This document shows, piece by piece, positions 1-9,329 of a DNA stretch of 64,000 bases. Origin of the DNA: Belliella calami. GTDB taxonomy: Bacteria; Bacteroidota; Bacteroidia; Cytophagales; Cyclobacteriaceae. The stretch spans positions 98,036-162,035 of the forward strand of contig NZ_JAKZGS010000009.1 of the NCBI RefSeq assembly GCF_022549695.1, given 5' to 3'. How positions within the stretch are numbered: position 1 is the stretch's first letter; every line of letters begins with the position of its first letter. Both the position numbers and the translations under genes were made by a program. The notes beneath the pieces are model-generated. The model did no database searches, had not been told where the DNA came from, and saw only the letters and a program-made list of their open reading frames with translations.

Positions 1-1691
1 TTTTCTATGGAGAACACAATCCTGTCAAAGGATATATGTCCTCTGTAGATCACAGAATGCATTTTGGTCTGGGAACAATAGATTTGATAGATTCTCTTCT
101 GATCCAGTGGCCAAACTCTTATGCAACTTTGCTGAAAAATGTACAAGTGAATCAATTGTTGGTAACTTCTCCTAATAATGCTTTCCCTGTGAATTTGACT
201 CGAAATGAAATTTCTGAAAGTCCAATTTTCACAAAAGCAAAAAACCAAATTCCTTGGAAGCACCAAGAAAGCGATTATGTGGATTTTGACAGAGACAGGC
301 TTAGATTCTGGATGATCAGCAATGAAGGACCAAAAATTGGAGTTGGAGATATTGACGGTAATGGATTGGATGATCTTGTTTTGCCAGGGGCAAGAGGACA
401 AGCAACTACAGTTTGGAAGCAAACACAAGATGGGAGTTTTAAAATGAGTCAGGAATTCACCGAAGATCAACTTGCAGAGGATGTGGAGGCATTGTTTTTT
501 GATGCTAATGGGGATGGTTATTTGGATGTATACATGGCTTCGGGAAGCATAGAATTTGGATTGAACAATCCAAATTATCAAGATAGACTTTACATTAATG
601 ATGGAAATGGGAAATTCAAAAAGTCTTCAAATCAGATACCTCCAAGATTTGAGAGCACATCATTTGTCAAAGCGTTTGACCATAATGGTGATGGACATTT
701 AGATTTATTGATCGGAGGAAGGTCCATTCCATTTGCTTATGGATTGCCATTGGATGTAAGGCTTTTGGAAAATGATGGAAGTGGTAATTTTAAAGACATT
801 ACCAATTTGGTAGCTGAAGCTTTTTTGAAAATCGGGATGACAAGAGATGCTGCGATAGCAGATTTTGATGGAGATGGAGACCTTGAGATAATTTTGGTTG
901 GCGAGTGGATGCCGATCAGGTTTTTCAAAAAGGTTAATGGAAAATATGTAGACCTTTCTGAAAATTTTGGCTTGTCAAATACAGGTGGGCTTTGGAATAC
1001 AATTCAAGTATTGGATATCAACAATGACGGAAAACTTGATTTTATAGCTGGAAACATGGGACTCAATACACGGCTGAAAGCCTCCGAAGAAAAACCTATG
1101 CAATTGCATGTAAATGACTTCGATCAAAACGGTAGCGTAGAGCAGCTCTTAACACAGTATGAAGGGGAGGGTTCATTTCCTTTGGTTTTGAAAGGCCCTT
1201 TGCTCAAGCAATTGCCAAGTCTCAGGAAGCAGTTGTTGAATTATGATGCTTATAAAGACAAGAAAGTGGAAAATTTATTCCCGAAGGAAATCCTAGAAAG
1301 AAGTGTCGTTCACGAGGTACATACTTTGGAAAGTAAGCTGTTTTTGAACAAGGATGATGGCGTTTTTGAAGCTGCTAGTTTGCCGAGTTTGGTGCAAAGC
1401 AGTCCTGTTTATTCTATTTATGCTGAAAAAGAAAATAAAGATCATTGGGAAATTCTTTTTGGAGGAAATCAGTCGAAAATAAAGCCGGAAATAGGAATAA
1501 ATATGGGTAGTTTTGGTTGGATGTTTAGGGGGGATGATGAAAAGAAGCTTGATTTGATTCCTGTACAGAAATCAGGCTTCTTTGTAGAAGGAGAAGTTCG
1601 AGACATCAAGAGAATTAGAACAAAACAAGGTTATAAGTATATTGTCGTAAGGAATAATCAGAGTATGCTTATTCTAGACAAGCAAAAATAA
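1..1691 (+). CDS. FG-GAP/VCBS-repeat ASPIC-UnbV lipoprotein, 3' part only
   Basis: C-terminal part of a large FG-GAP protein; its start lies before the window. The frame is open from position 3, and the first residues (FYGEHNP..., then FGLG and IQWP) are the end of an ASPIC/UnbV domain, as in the two complete paralogues downstream. The first in-frame ATG (36) is therefore not a true start. The rest is a C-terminal beta-propeller with acidic calcium-type loops (DIDGNGLDD, DANGDGYLD, DHNGDGHLD, DFDGDGDLE, DINNDGKLD). By homology with the neighbours the whole protein would be about 1100 residues and anchored as a lipoprotein. Such proteins are often mislabelled RNA-binding; their substrate is unknown. 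A small lipoprotein gene follows after 24 bases in the same direction, so co-transcription is likely. Confidence 0.9.
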   Translation, partial: FYGEHNPVKGYMSSVDHRMHFGLGTIDLIDSLLIQWPNSYATLLKNVQVNQLLVTSPNNAFPVNLTRNEISESPIFTKAKNQIPWKHQESDYVDFDRDRLRFWMISNEGPKIGVGDIDGNGLDDLVLPGARGQATTVWKQTQDGSFKMSQEFTEDQLAEDVEALFFDANGDGYLDVYMASGSIEFGLNNPNYQDRLYINDGNGKFKKSSNQIPPRFESTSFVKAFDHNGDGHLDLLIGGRSIPFAYGLPLDVRLLENDGSGNFKDITNLVAEAFLKIGMTRDAAIADFDGDGDLEIILVGEWMPIRFFKKVNGKYVDLSENFGLSNTGGLWNTIQVLDINNDGKLDFIAGNMGLNTRLKASEEKPMQLHVNDFDQNGSVEQLLTQYEGEGSFPLVLKGPLLKQLPSLRKQLLNYDAYKDKKVENLFPKEILERSVVHEVHTLESKLFLNKDDGVFEAASLPSLVQSSPVYSIYAEKENKDHWEILFGGNQSKIKPEIGINMGSFGWMFRGDDEKKLDLIPVQKSGFFVEGEVRDIKRIRTKQGYKYIVVRNNQSMLILDKQK

Positions 1692-1715
1692 TATAAGGGG
1701 TAAAAAGAGATTAAT

Positions 1716-2285
1716 ATGAAGTTGAAATTAGTACTGATGATTTTAGGGATTGGGCTGTTTTTTTCTTGTGATAGAAAAACAGAGTATGAAAAGGTGAAGC
1801 AGCGTGAGCTCGAGTCAGGAAAAGTTGTAGACGAATTGTTTTTGGGATTGAAATTTGGTATGCCACGGAAAGAGTTTTTTGGGACTTGTTGGGAATTGAA
1901 CAAGGAAGGGGTTTTGATGCAGGGTGCACATGCTTTGAAAGTTCAATATAAGCCAGAGTTACCTTCAGGAAAGATGGCGAATATGTTTTTTTACCCGAAA
2001 TTTGAAGAGGGCCGAATTTTTTATATGCCAGTAGAATTCCAGTACAGAGACTGGTTTCCAACCAACCCTGAGTATAGTTCAGAAAATTTGGTAATGGATG
2101 TCGTTGCATATTTTGAAGAACTTTATGGAGAAGGTTTTTTTAAAGTTGAGGATTCCTCTGGAGCTTTTGCAATGGTAAAAGTAGATGGGAATAGATTGGT
2201 GAGAGTCCATATCAAGAGCTTGAGTGCGGTAAGTGTAGATATATTAGACTTGAGAATAAAAGATATTAAAGATATTGCTTCATGA
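1716..2285 (+). CDS. Small uncharacterised lipoprotein
   Basis: 189 residues, not recognised as a named family. The N-terminus has a basic start, a hydrophobic stretch and a lipobox-like LFFSC with Cys at about residue 18, so a lipoprotein exported by Sec is likely. The remainder looks like one globular alpha/beta domain with many aromatic residues. The stop overlaps the ATG of the next FG-GAP gene (ATGA), indicating translational coupling and membership in the FG-GAP operon. Nothing in the sequence gives a function; a role as accessory or chaperone of the flanking FG-GAP lipoproteins is only suggested by position. Confidence 0.8.
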   Translation: MKLKLVLMILGIGLFFSCDRKTEYEKVKQRELESGKVVDELFLGLKFGMPRKEFFGTCWELNKEGVLMQGAHALKVQYKPELPSGKMANMFFYPKFEEGRIFYMPVEFQYRDWFPTNPEYSSENLVMDVVAYFEELYGEGFFKVEDSSGAFAMVKVDGNRLVRVHIKSLSAVSVDILDLRIKDIKDIAS

Positions 2286-5200
2286 TAGTAAATAGAAGCG
2301 TAATAGAAATTCTGCTGATTATACTGGTTTTTATTTCTTCCTGTGACCAAAAAGTTCAGCAAAAAGACACATTGTTTGAATCGATTCCTTCTTCAAGTTC
2401 GGGAGTTGCTTTCAGCAATAATCTAAAATTTGATGAAGCCTTCAATATTTTCACCTATAGAAATTTCTACAATGGAGGGGGAGTTGCTTTGGGAGATATC
2501 AATAATGATGGGCTTTTGGATATTTATTTCACTTCCAATCAAGGAGAGAACAAGCTATACCTGAACGAGGGTGATTTCAAGTTCAAAGATATCACAGACC
2601 AAGCTGGCGTAGCAGGCACTCGCGCATGGAGTACAGGTGTAGCAATGGTCGATGTAAATGGGGATGGCTATTTAGATATTTATGTCTGCAATTCCGGCGA
2701 TTTGGCAGGGGATAACAAGCAGAATGAATTGTTTGTCAATAATGGTGACGGAACATTCACAGAGATGGCTGAAGCTTATGGTTTGGCGGATCAAGGGTAC
2801 TCCACCCATGCAGTTTTTTTCGATTATGATAATGATGGTGATCTTGATATGTATTTGCTCAACAACAGCTATACTGCCATAGGAAGCTTCAACAAGATGC
2901 AGAACGAAAGGCCAAGAAGGGATCCTGTGGGAGGGGATAAATTATTCAGGAATGATGGGGATAAATTCACGGATGTGAGTGAAGAAGCTGGAATATATGG
3001 CAGCTTGATTGGTTTTGGTTTGGGGATTACAATCGGTGATGTCAATCAAGATGGCTGGATGGATATATTTATTTCCAATGATTTCTTCGAAAAGGATTAC
3101 CTCTATATCAATAACCAAGATGGGACTTTCACTGAAAACTTAGAGACTTATATCAGGTCAACAAGTGCAAATTCTATGGGAGCTGATATTGCAGATGTCA
3201 ACAATAATGGTTTCTTGGATATTTTCGTAACTGATATGCTACCCGAACCCATGGAACGCTTGAAGCAAGTGATTACCTTCGAAAGTTGGGACAAATTTCA
3301 ATTCAATATCCAACATGGCTATCACTATCAGTACAATCGAAACATGCTCCATGTCAATAATGGAGATGGGACATTTAGTGAAATGGGAAGGTTTTCCAAT
3401 ATTGAAGCTACGGACTGGAGCTGGGCGGCTTTGTTTTTTGATATGGATAATGACGGTCATAAAGATGTTTTTGTGGCAAATGGAATCTATCAAGATATCA
3501 CAGATCTTGACTACTTGAATTTTATAGATAATGAAGAAACCAAAAGAAAAATCATTTCTCAGCAGGGAGTGGATTATCGGGCATTGGTAGATCCAATTCC
3601 TATTACCCCAGTTTCCAATTATGCTTTCCAAAATAAAGGTGAGCTTCAGTTCACAAATGTGATTCATGAATGGGGGATGGGAGAGCCGATCCATTCAAAT
3701 GGCTCAGCTTATGGAGATTTGAACAATGATGGAGCACTGGATTTGGTGATCAACAATGTCAACAAAGAGGCTACTATCTATAAAAACAGAAGTAGGGAAT
3801 TTTTTCCTGAAAACAACTTCTTGCAAATAGAATTGAAAGGAAAACTTGGGAACACATCAGCCATTGGTACACAGATAAGACTAAAATCAGGAGATCAGAT
3901 TTTCTATCAAGAGCATATGCCAAATAGAGGATTTCAATCTTCCGTTGATCCAAAGATTACCTTTGGTTTAGGTGAAGTGGATAAATTGGATGAAGTTCAG
4001 ATAAGGTGGCCTGATGGAAAAATATCACTTTTGAAAGAAATCACAGCGAATCAGTTATTAACCTTGACATGGGAAAATGCCCAAGAAAACCCAGTGGGAT
4101 TTGATTTTTTCAAAAAACCAAGTTCCGCCATTTTTGAAAAGGTAGAAAAGAATAACATTCTAGATTTTGTACATGTTGAAAACCAATTTGTGGACTTTGA
4201 TAGAGATAGATTGACTTATCACAAACTCTCCACAGAAGGTCCAAAAGCAACTTTTGGAGATGTCAATGGCGATGGACTGGAAGATGTTTATCTTGGTGGA
4301 GCGAAGGGGTTTCCAGGGCAGCTTTATATACAATCAGCAAATGGGGGATTTGTAAAATCAAATCAGCAAGTTTTTGAATTGGATAAAGTTTCTGAAGATA
4401 CAGATGCAGTATTTTTTGATGCCAATGGAAATGGATTCTTGGATCTTTTGGTCACTTCTGGAAGCAATGAAGCGGCTTTTGGTGTGCCCGAATTGGCAGA
4501 TAGACTTTATATCAATAATGGAAAAGGAATTTTTTCCAAAGAGGAAAAAAGTGGGCTTGAAAGTTTGCGTCACAGTACTTCTGTGGTAAAAGTGTTGGAC
4601 ATCAATGGAGATGGGTTTCAGGATTTGTTTGTAGGAGGAAGGCTGATCCCATTTATCTATGGTGTCAATGCCAGTAGCTTCATTTTGATAAATGATGGAA
4701 AAGGCAATTTCAAGGAAGCAACGGCTGAATTTGCACCGCAACTCAAAGAGATAGGATTGGTCACAGATGCAGCATTGGTGGATTATGATGGTGATGGGAG
4801 AGAAGATTTGATTTTGGTTGGGGATTGGATGGCTCCTGCTATATTTAAAAATACAGGAAACAAACTGGAAAAAATAGAAATGCCTGAAATGCAGGCTTAC
4901 AAAGGCTGGTACAGAACGATTGAAGTCGGGGATTTCAACAATGACGGAAAGCCTGATTTCGTGTTGGGAAATCATGGTTTGAATAGCAGGTTTAAGCCAA
5001 CAGTAGATTCTCCGATAAAAATGTTTGTCAATGATTTTGATCAAAATGGAAGCGTGGAACAAATTCACACTAAGGAAGTAGAAGGGAAGCATATTCCATA
5101 TACTTTGAAACATGAACTTGAAAAACAAATCCCAGTTGTCAAGAAAAAATATCTCAAATACAGTAATTACAACAAGGAAAGTATTGAAGATATTTTTGGT

Positions 5201-5605
5201 GCAGAAGCTTTGGCAAACTCTGTAATCCAAGAATTCAATTTCGCAGCCTCAGCAGTAATGATGAATATGGGTGAAGGTAGGTTTGAGGTTCAGCCTTTGC
5301 CTAGAAAAGCCCAAAAATCTTGGATGTTTGCTGCTTTGGTAACAGACGTGAATAACGACGGGATTCAGGACATCATTATGGCAGGGAATCTAGAAGGAGC
5401 CAAGCCAGAAGCAGGCCAATATGATGCTAGCTATGGAGAGGTATTGATTGGCAAAGGAGATGGTACTTTCGAGTATGTGGAAAATAGAGACCATGGACTG
5501 AAGCTGGATGGAGACATCAGAAACCTACTGGAAGTAAATATCAAAGGTCAGAGAATGTTGATGGTAGTGAAGAACAATAAAGCTTTGGAGTGGTGGTCGT
5601 TTTAG
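2282..5605 (+). CDS. FG-GAP/VCBS-repeat ASPIC-UnbV lipoprotein (1107 aa)
   Basis: Large surface or periplasmic lipoprotein: lipobox VFISSC ends at about residue 21. Residues about 45-500 form an FG-GAP beta-propeller with repeated calcium-type loops (DINNDGLLD, DVNGDGYLD, DYDNDGDLD, DVNQDGWMD, DVNNNGFLD, DMDNDGHKD). An ASPIC/UnbV domain follows at about 512-600 (IELKG...GTQIRL...FGLG...IRWPDG), then a second propeller to the C-terminus. Length and order match the Bacteroidota family commonly seen beside SusC/SusD genes and vanadium haloperoxidases. The start overlaps the previous stop. Biochemical role unknown; ligand binding or extracellular adhesion is inference from the fold. Confidence 0.93.
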   Translation: MIVNRSVIEILLIILVFISSCDQKVQQKDTLFESIPSSSSGVAFSNNLKFDEAFNIFTYRNFYNGGGVALGDINNDGLLDIYFTSNQGENKLYLNEGDFKFKDITDQAGVAGTRAWSTGVAMVDVNGDGYLDIYVCNSGDLAGDNKQNELFVNNGDGTFTEMAEAYGLADQGYSTHAVFFDYDNDGDLDMYLLNNSYTAIGSFNKMQNERPRRDPVGGDKLFRNDGDKFTDVSEEAGIYGSLIGFGLGITIGDVNQDGWMDIFISNDFFEKDYLYINNQDGTFTENLETYIRSTSANSMGADIADVNNNGFLDIFVTDMLPEPMERLKQVITFESWDKFQFNIQHGYHYQYNRNMLHVNNGDGTFSEMGRFSNIEATDWSWAALFFDMDNDGHKDVFVANGIYQDITDLDYLNFIDNEETKRKIISQQGVDYRALVDPIPITPVSNYAFQNKGELQFTNVIHEWGMGEPIHSNGSAYGDLNNDGALDLVINNVNKEATIYKNRSREFFPENNFLQIELKGKLGNTSAIGTQIRLKSGDQIFYQEHMPNRGFQSSVDPKITFGLGEVDKLDEVQIRWPDGKISLLKEITANQLLTLTWENAQENPVGFDFFKKPSSAIFEKVEKNNILDFVHVENQFVDFDRDRLTYHKLSTEGPKATFGDVNGDGLEDVYLGGAKGFPGQLYIQSANGGFVKSNQQVFELDKVSEDTDAVFFDANGNGFLDLLVTSGSNEAAFGVPELADRLYINNGKGIFSKEEKSGLESLRHSTSVVKVLDINGDGFQDLFVGGRLIPFIYGVNASSFILINDGKGNFKEATAEFAPQLKEIGLVTDAALVDYDGDGREDLILVGDWMAPAIFKNTGNKLEKIEMPEMQAYKGWYRTIEVGDFNNDGKPDFVLGNHGLNSRFKPTVDSPIKMFVNDFDQNGSVEQIHTKEVEGKHIPYTLKHELEKQIPVVKKKYLKYSNYNKESIEDIFGAEALANSVIQEFNFAASAVMMNMGEGRFEVQPLPRKAQKSWMFAALVTDVNNDGIQDIIMAGNLEGAKPEAGQYDASYGEVLIGKGDGTFEYVENRDHGLKLDGDIRNLLEVNIKGQRMLMVVKNNKALEWWSF

Positions 5606-5668
5606 TAATCAATGTTTAAGTTCTTGGGAATTAGGTGATCAAAGAATTGTATGAAAGTGTAATATTGC

Positions 5669-8600
5669 ATGAATAAATTTATAGTAGGTTTAGTTTTTTT
5701 TGGATTGTTTTCTTGCTCAAAAAAGAAAGAAGAGGTGAAGCTATTTTCCCTGCTTCCTGCATCACAAACAGGCATAGATTTCAGGAATGATTTGGTATCC
5801 ACCGAAGACATGAACATTCTTGAGTACTTGTATTTTTATAATGGAGGAGGAGTAGCGGTTGGAGATATCAATAATGATGGTTTGGTAGATATTTATTTTA
5901 CATCAAATCAAGGGGAAAACAAGCTTTACCTTAACAAAGGAGATTTTCAATTTGAAGATATTACACAAAAAGCTGGAGTGACCGGAGATGGAGGCTGGTC
6001 CACGGGGGTGACTATGGCAGATGTGAATGGAGATGGTTTACTGGATATTTATGTATGTCAAGTTGGGGATTACAAAGGTATTTCGGGTAAAAACAAGCTT
6101 TATATCAATAATGGAGATTTGACCTTTTCTGAAAAAGGAGCAGAATATGGCGTTGATTTCACTGGTTTTTCTACACATGCATTGTTTTTTGACTATGACC
6201 AAGACGGGGATTTGGATTTGTATCTTTTGAATCACTCCATCAAAAAACCGGAAGTGTTCACCCATGCCGATACAAAATTTTCCGATCAAGATGAAAAAGG
6301 GGGAGACAAGCTTTTTAAGAGCTTGATTTCTCAGGGGGAAAACAAAATGGTGGATGCAACAGAGATATCAGGAATTTTGTCAAGTAGTCTTGGTTTTGGA
6401 CTTGGAGTAGGTGTCGGAGATGTCAATGGAGATGGCTGGCTCGATATTTATGTTTCAAATGACTTCACAGAGGACGATTACCTTTATATTAATCAGGGAG
6501 ACGGAACTTTTAATGAATCTTTAAGTGATTTTATCAGCAATACGAGCAGATATAGCATGGGCAATGACATCAATGATATCAATAATGATGGTCTTCCTGA
6601 TATTTTTACCACGGATATGCTTCCCGATGATCCTGAGATATGGATGAAATCCATTGGTGAGGATAAGCAGGAGGTTTATGATATAAAGAAAAAATTTGGG
6701 TATGGTGATCAGTATGTCAGAAATCACCTTCAGCTGAATCAAGGGAATCAGCGTTTTGCTGAAATTGGACTTTTGACCAATACTTTTGCTACAGACTGGA
6801 GTTGGTCTCCTTTGATTTTTGATATGGACAATGATGGATTCAAGGATATCCACATCACAAATGGCATTGTCAAGCGCCCCAATGATTTGGACTTTGTTCA
6901 GTACAGCCAGTCCCCCAACCCAAACCTGACTGAAGAAGAAGTCCACGATAGGCTGATTGAGATGCTACCTACCATGAAACTTTCCAATTTTGCTTTCAGA
7001 AATGGTGGGGATTTGAAGTTTGAGTCGGTCTCAGAGATTTGGGGTTTGGATCAGGTTTCATATTCTTCAGGTTCTGCTTATGCTGACTTGAACAATGATG
7101 GGGCTTTGGATATGATTGTCAATAATATCAATGATCAAGCATTTATTTATCAGAACAATGCGATTCAAGTATTTTCCAATAATTTTATTCAGATAGATTT
7201 GAAGGGAGGACAAAGTAACAAATTTGGGATTGGAGCAGAAGTGACGGTATTTTGCGGAGAAGAAATTTTCCATCAATTGCTAAGTACTTCCCGAGGTTTC
7301 CAATCCGGTTCCTCTACCACTTTGACTTTTGGTTTGGGACAAAGGGATGAAGTTGATTCTATTTCAGTAAGTTGGAGTGCAAACGAAAAAGAAGTATTCT
7401 ACGAAAACCCAATCAATAAAAAGAGTTTGCTGGAGAAGGGGACAGGAAGTCAATTTATCCCTAGCAAAAACAGAAAAAGCTTGCCATTTACTTTAGAGGA
7501 ACTTGATATAGACTGGAAGCATCAAGAAAATTTGGATTTCGATGATATGCGTCGGGAATATTTGATTCCAAGAAAATATTCTACCGAAGGCCCTGCTTTA
7601 GCAGTAGCTGACGTCAATAATGATGGATTGGAAGATTTTTATCTCGGCGGAGCAAAGGGCCAAGTGTCAGCACTTTATTTGCAACAAGTTGATGGTACAT
7701 TTAAATCTCAGCAAAATCCAGTTTTTGAAGTGTTGAGTCCTGGTGAAGATGTAGTTGCGGAATTTGTTGATTTGAATGGAAATGGGTTCCTTGACCTTTA
7801 TGTTGGAAGTGGAGGAAATGAATATCCAAAAGGACATCTTTACAATTATGACAGGGTATATTTGAATGATGGGAATGGAAAATTAAATTTCTCCCCAAAT
7901 TCTCTGCCTCCATTGGGCGAAAACACTTCGTCAATTGCTGTCCAAGATATCAATGGCGATGGAGCTCCTGATATTTTTGTCACTGCAGCGGTAGTGACAG
8001 GCAACTATGGAGCAAAACCTTACAGTTATCTTTTGATCAATGATGGAAAGGGGAATTTTAAGGACGAAACAAGGAAGTATTTTGGGGAAGGTTTTCAGCC
8101 TGGGATGCTTCAAAAGGCTTCTTGGGTAGATATTGATGGAGATAAAAAAAACGAGCTAGTCTTGGTAGGGGAATGGAATTCTGTACAAATTTTTAAGCAA
8201 AAAAGTGATCGTAAATTTGAACAGATTTCCATTGGTGAAGATGCTTCCAAGGCTGGACTTTTCAATACAGTAAGTTCATTGATTGAAAATGGAGATCAGT
8301 ATTTACTTTTGGGTAACTTGGGGTTGAATAGCAAGCTTAAAGCTGGTTCTGAAAAACCGCTTTGGCTCTTCCACCATGATTTTGATGGAAATGAGCAGGA
8401 AGACCCACTTATTTTTCACTACATGGGAGATAACTTGATTCCTTTTGCATCGAGAGATGATCTGATGAAGCAAATTCCATTGATCAAGAAAAAGCATGGG
8501 AGCTATGTGGGTTATGCTCAGATAAAGCACCCGAATGATCTATTCGATTCACAGCAACTTAAAAATGCAAATAAATATCAGGTTGAAAATTTGCAATCAG

Positions 8601-8947
8601 GTTTGTTGAAAGGGAATAATGCTGGAAATTATGATTTTGTACCCTTTCCCATTGAAGGTCAGTTTGCACCAATCAAGGATTTCTTTACGTGGGAAAAAGA
8701 TGGCAAAACACACATTCTCGCAGTTGGAGGATTCTATGGTTTTAGAAATGACTTTGGCCGGTCAGATGCTATGCCTTTGGCTTACTTTATATTTCAAAAT
8801 GGTCAATTGAAAAGTGAAGCTTTGAATTTGGATTATATGAATATAAAGGGAGAATACAGGTCTATAAGGCCAATTCTGATCAAAGGTGAATTGCACCTGC
8901 TTGCTGTAAGGAACAATAGTAAGCCTATCTTACTCAAAGTGAATTAG
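5669..8947 (+). CDS. FG-GAP/VCBS-repeat ASPIC-UnbV lipoprotein (1092 aa)
   Basis: Paralogue of the preceding gene with the same architecture: lipobox LFSC at about residue 16, first FG-GAP propeller to about residue 490 (DINNDGLVD, DVNGDGLLD, DYDQDGDLD, DVNGDGWLD, DINNDGLPD, DMDNDGFKD), ASPIC/UnbV domain at about 503-590, and a second propeller to the end. It diverges clearly from its neighbour, so this is an old tandem duplication rather than a recent copy. A 63-base gap separates it from the upstream gene. It is the last FG-GAP gene in the row; a hairpin-bearing intergenic region follows. Function unknown. Confidence 0.93.
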   Translation: MNKFIVGLVFFGLFSCSKKKEEVKLFSLLPASQTGIDFRNDLVSTEDMNILEYLYFYNGGGVAVGDINNDGLVDIYFTSNQGENKLYLNKGDFQFEDITQKAGVTGDGGWSTGVTMADVNGDGLLDIYVCQVGDYKGISGKNKLYINNGDLTFSEKGAEYGVDFTGFSTHALFFDYDQDGDLDLYLLNHSIKKPEVFTHADTKFSDQDEKGGDKLFKSLISQGENKMVDATEISGILSSSLGFGLGVGVGDVNGDGWLDIYVSNDFTEDDYLYINQGDGTFNESLSDFISNTSRYSMGNDINDINNDGLPDIFTTDMLPDDPEIWMKSIGEDKQEVYDIKKKFGYGDQYVRNHLQLNQGNQRFAEIGLLTNTFATDWSWSPLIFDMDNDGFKDIHITNGIVKRPNDLDFVQYSQSPNPNLTEEEVHDRLIEMLPTMKLSNFAFRNGGDLKFESVSEIWGLDQVSYSSGSAYADLNNDGALDMIVNNINDQAFIYQNNAIQVFSNNFIQIDLKGGQSNKFGIGAEVTVFCGEEIFHQLLSTSRGFQSGSSTTLTFGLGQRDEVDSISVSWSANEKEVFYENPINKKSLLEKGTGSQFIPSKNRKSLPFTLEELDIDWKHQENLDFDDMRREYLIPRKYSTEGPALAVADVNNDGLEDFYLGGAKGQVSALYLQQVDGTFKSQQNPVFEVLSPGEDVVAEFVDLNGNGFLDLYVGSGGNEYPKGHLYNYDRVYLNDGNGKLNFSPNSLPPLGENTSSIAVQDINGDGAPDIFVTAAVVTGNYGAKPYSYLLINDGKGNFKDETRKYFGEGFQPGMLQKASWVDIDGDKKNELVLVGEWNSVQIFKQKSDRKFEQISIGEDASKAGLFNTVSSLIENGDQYLLLGNLGLNSKLKAGSEKPLWLFHHDFDGNEQEDPLIFHYMGDNLIPFASRDDLMKQIPLIKKKHGSYVGYAQIKHPNDLFDSQQLKNANKYQVENLQSGLLKGNNAGNYDFVPFPIEGQFAPIKDFFTWEKDGKTHILAVGGFYGFRNDFGRSDAMPLAYFIFQNGQLKSEALNLDYMNIKGEYRSIRPILIKGELHLLAVRNNSKPILLKVN

Positions 8948-9329
8948 AGTTGAGTATGTTGTTGAAAGTCTTTTCCCTTGGGCTGTGTCCTCACAGCCCA
9001 ATCATATCCTCCATGGATTTTGTCTCTATCCTTGGACTATTTCCTCACATTCCAATCTTCTCTTAATTCGATTGATTTGCTATGATTAGAATTTCACAAA
9101 CCAAAATTTATCCCTAAAATGTGAACTCACAGTCCGTTATATCCTCAAGACCAAGACCGCTAATCTAAAGAATTCTGCATAAGGAGGACAAGAATCCATC
9201 TCGCAATGTGTCCCAATAGAGAAATAGATGACTACCTTGGTTAGTACCTCATAGGTTAAAACTCAGAATGGTGTTTTGTCCCTTTGACCAGTATTTGTTA
9301 ATTTTGTAAATTATTCGAAAGTTCTGAAA
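8948..9329. other. Intergenic region with hairpin-repeat remnants
   Basis: 382 bases without a credible gene. It opens with one perfect hairpin (8978-9001) and a degenerate second copy (9032-9055), both members of the repeat family forming an array at 53.26 kb. Scattered words such as CTCACAGTCC (about 9126) and TGTGTCCCAATAG (about 9214) look like further decayed copies. The first hairpin, 30 bases after the FG-GAP stop, has no T-run, so a role as terminator is uncertain. No clear promoter for the haloperoxidase gene was identified. Confidence 0.6.
8978..9055 (+). repeat. Two copies of TCCT-loop hairpin repeat
   Basis: First copy: TTGGGCTGTG (8978-8987), loop TCCT (8988-8991), CACAGCCCAA (8992-9001), a perfect 10-bp stem. 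Second copy 54 bases on: TTGGACTATT (9032-9041), TCCT, CACATTCCAA (9046-9055), where only the stem base still pairs. Compared with the array at 53.26 kb (TTGGTCTGTG / CACAGACCAA) the first copy has a T-to-G change on one arm matched by A-to-C on the other, so pairing is conserved while sequence changes. Confidence 0.8.

Noticed and set aside
4358..5230. 290-codon antisense open frame inside an FG-GAP gene
   Set aside because: Shadow of the Asp/Asn-rich repeats of the sense gene; no recognisable domain.
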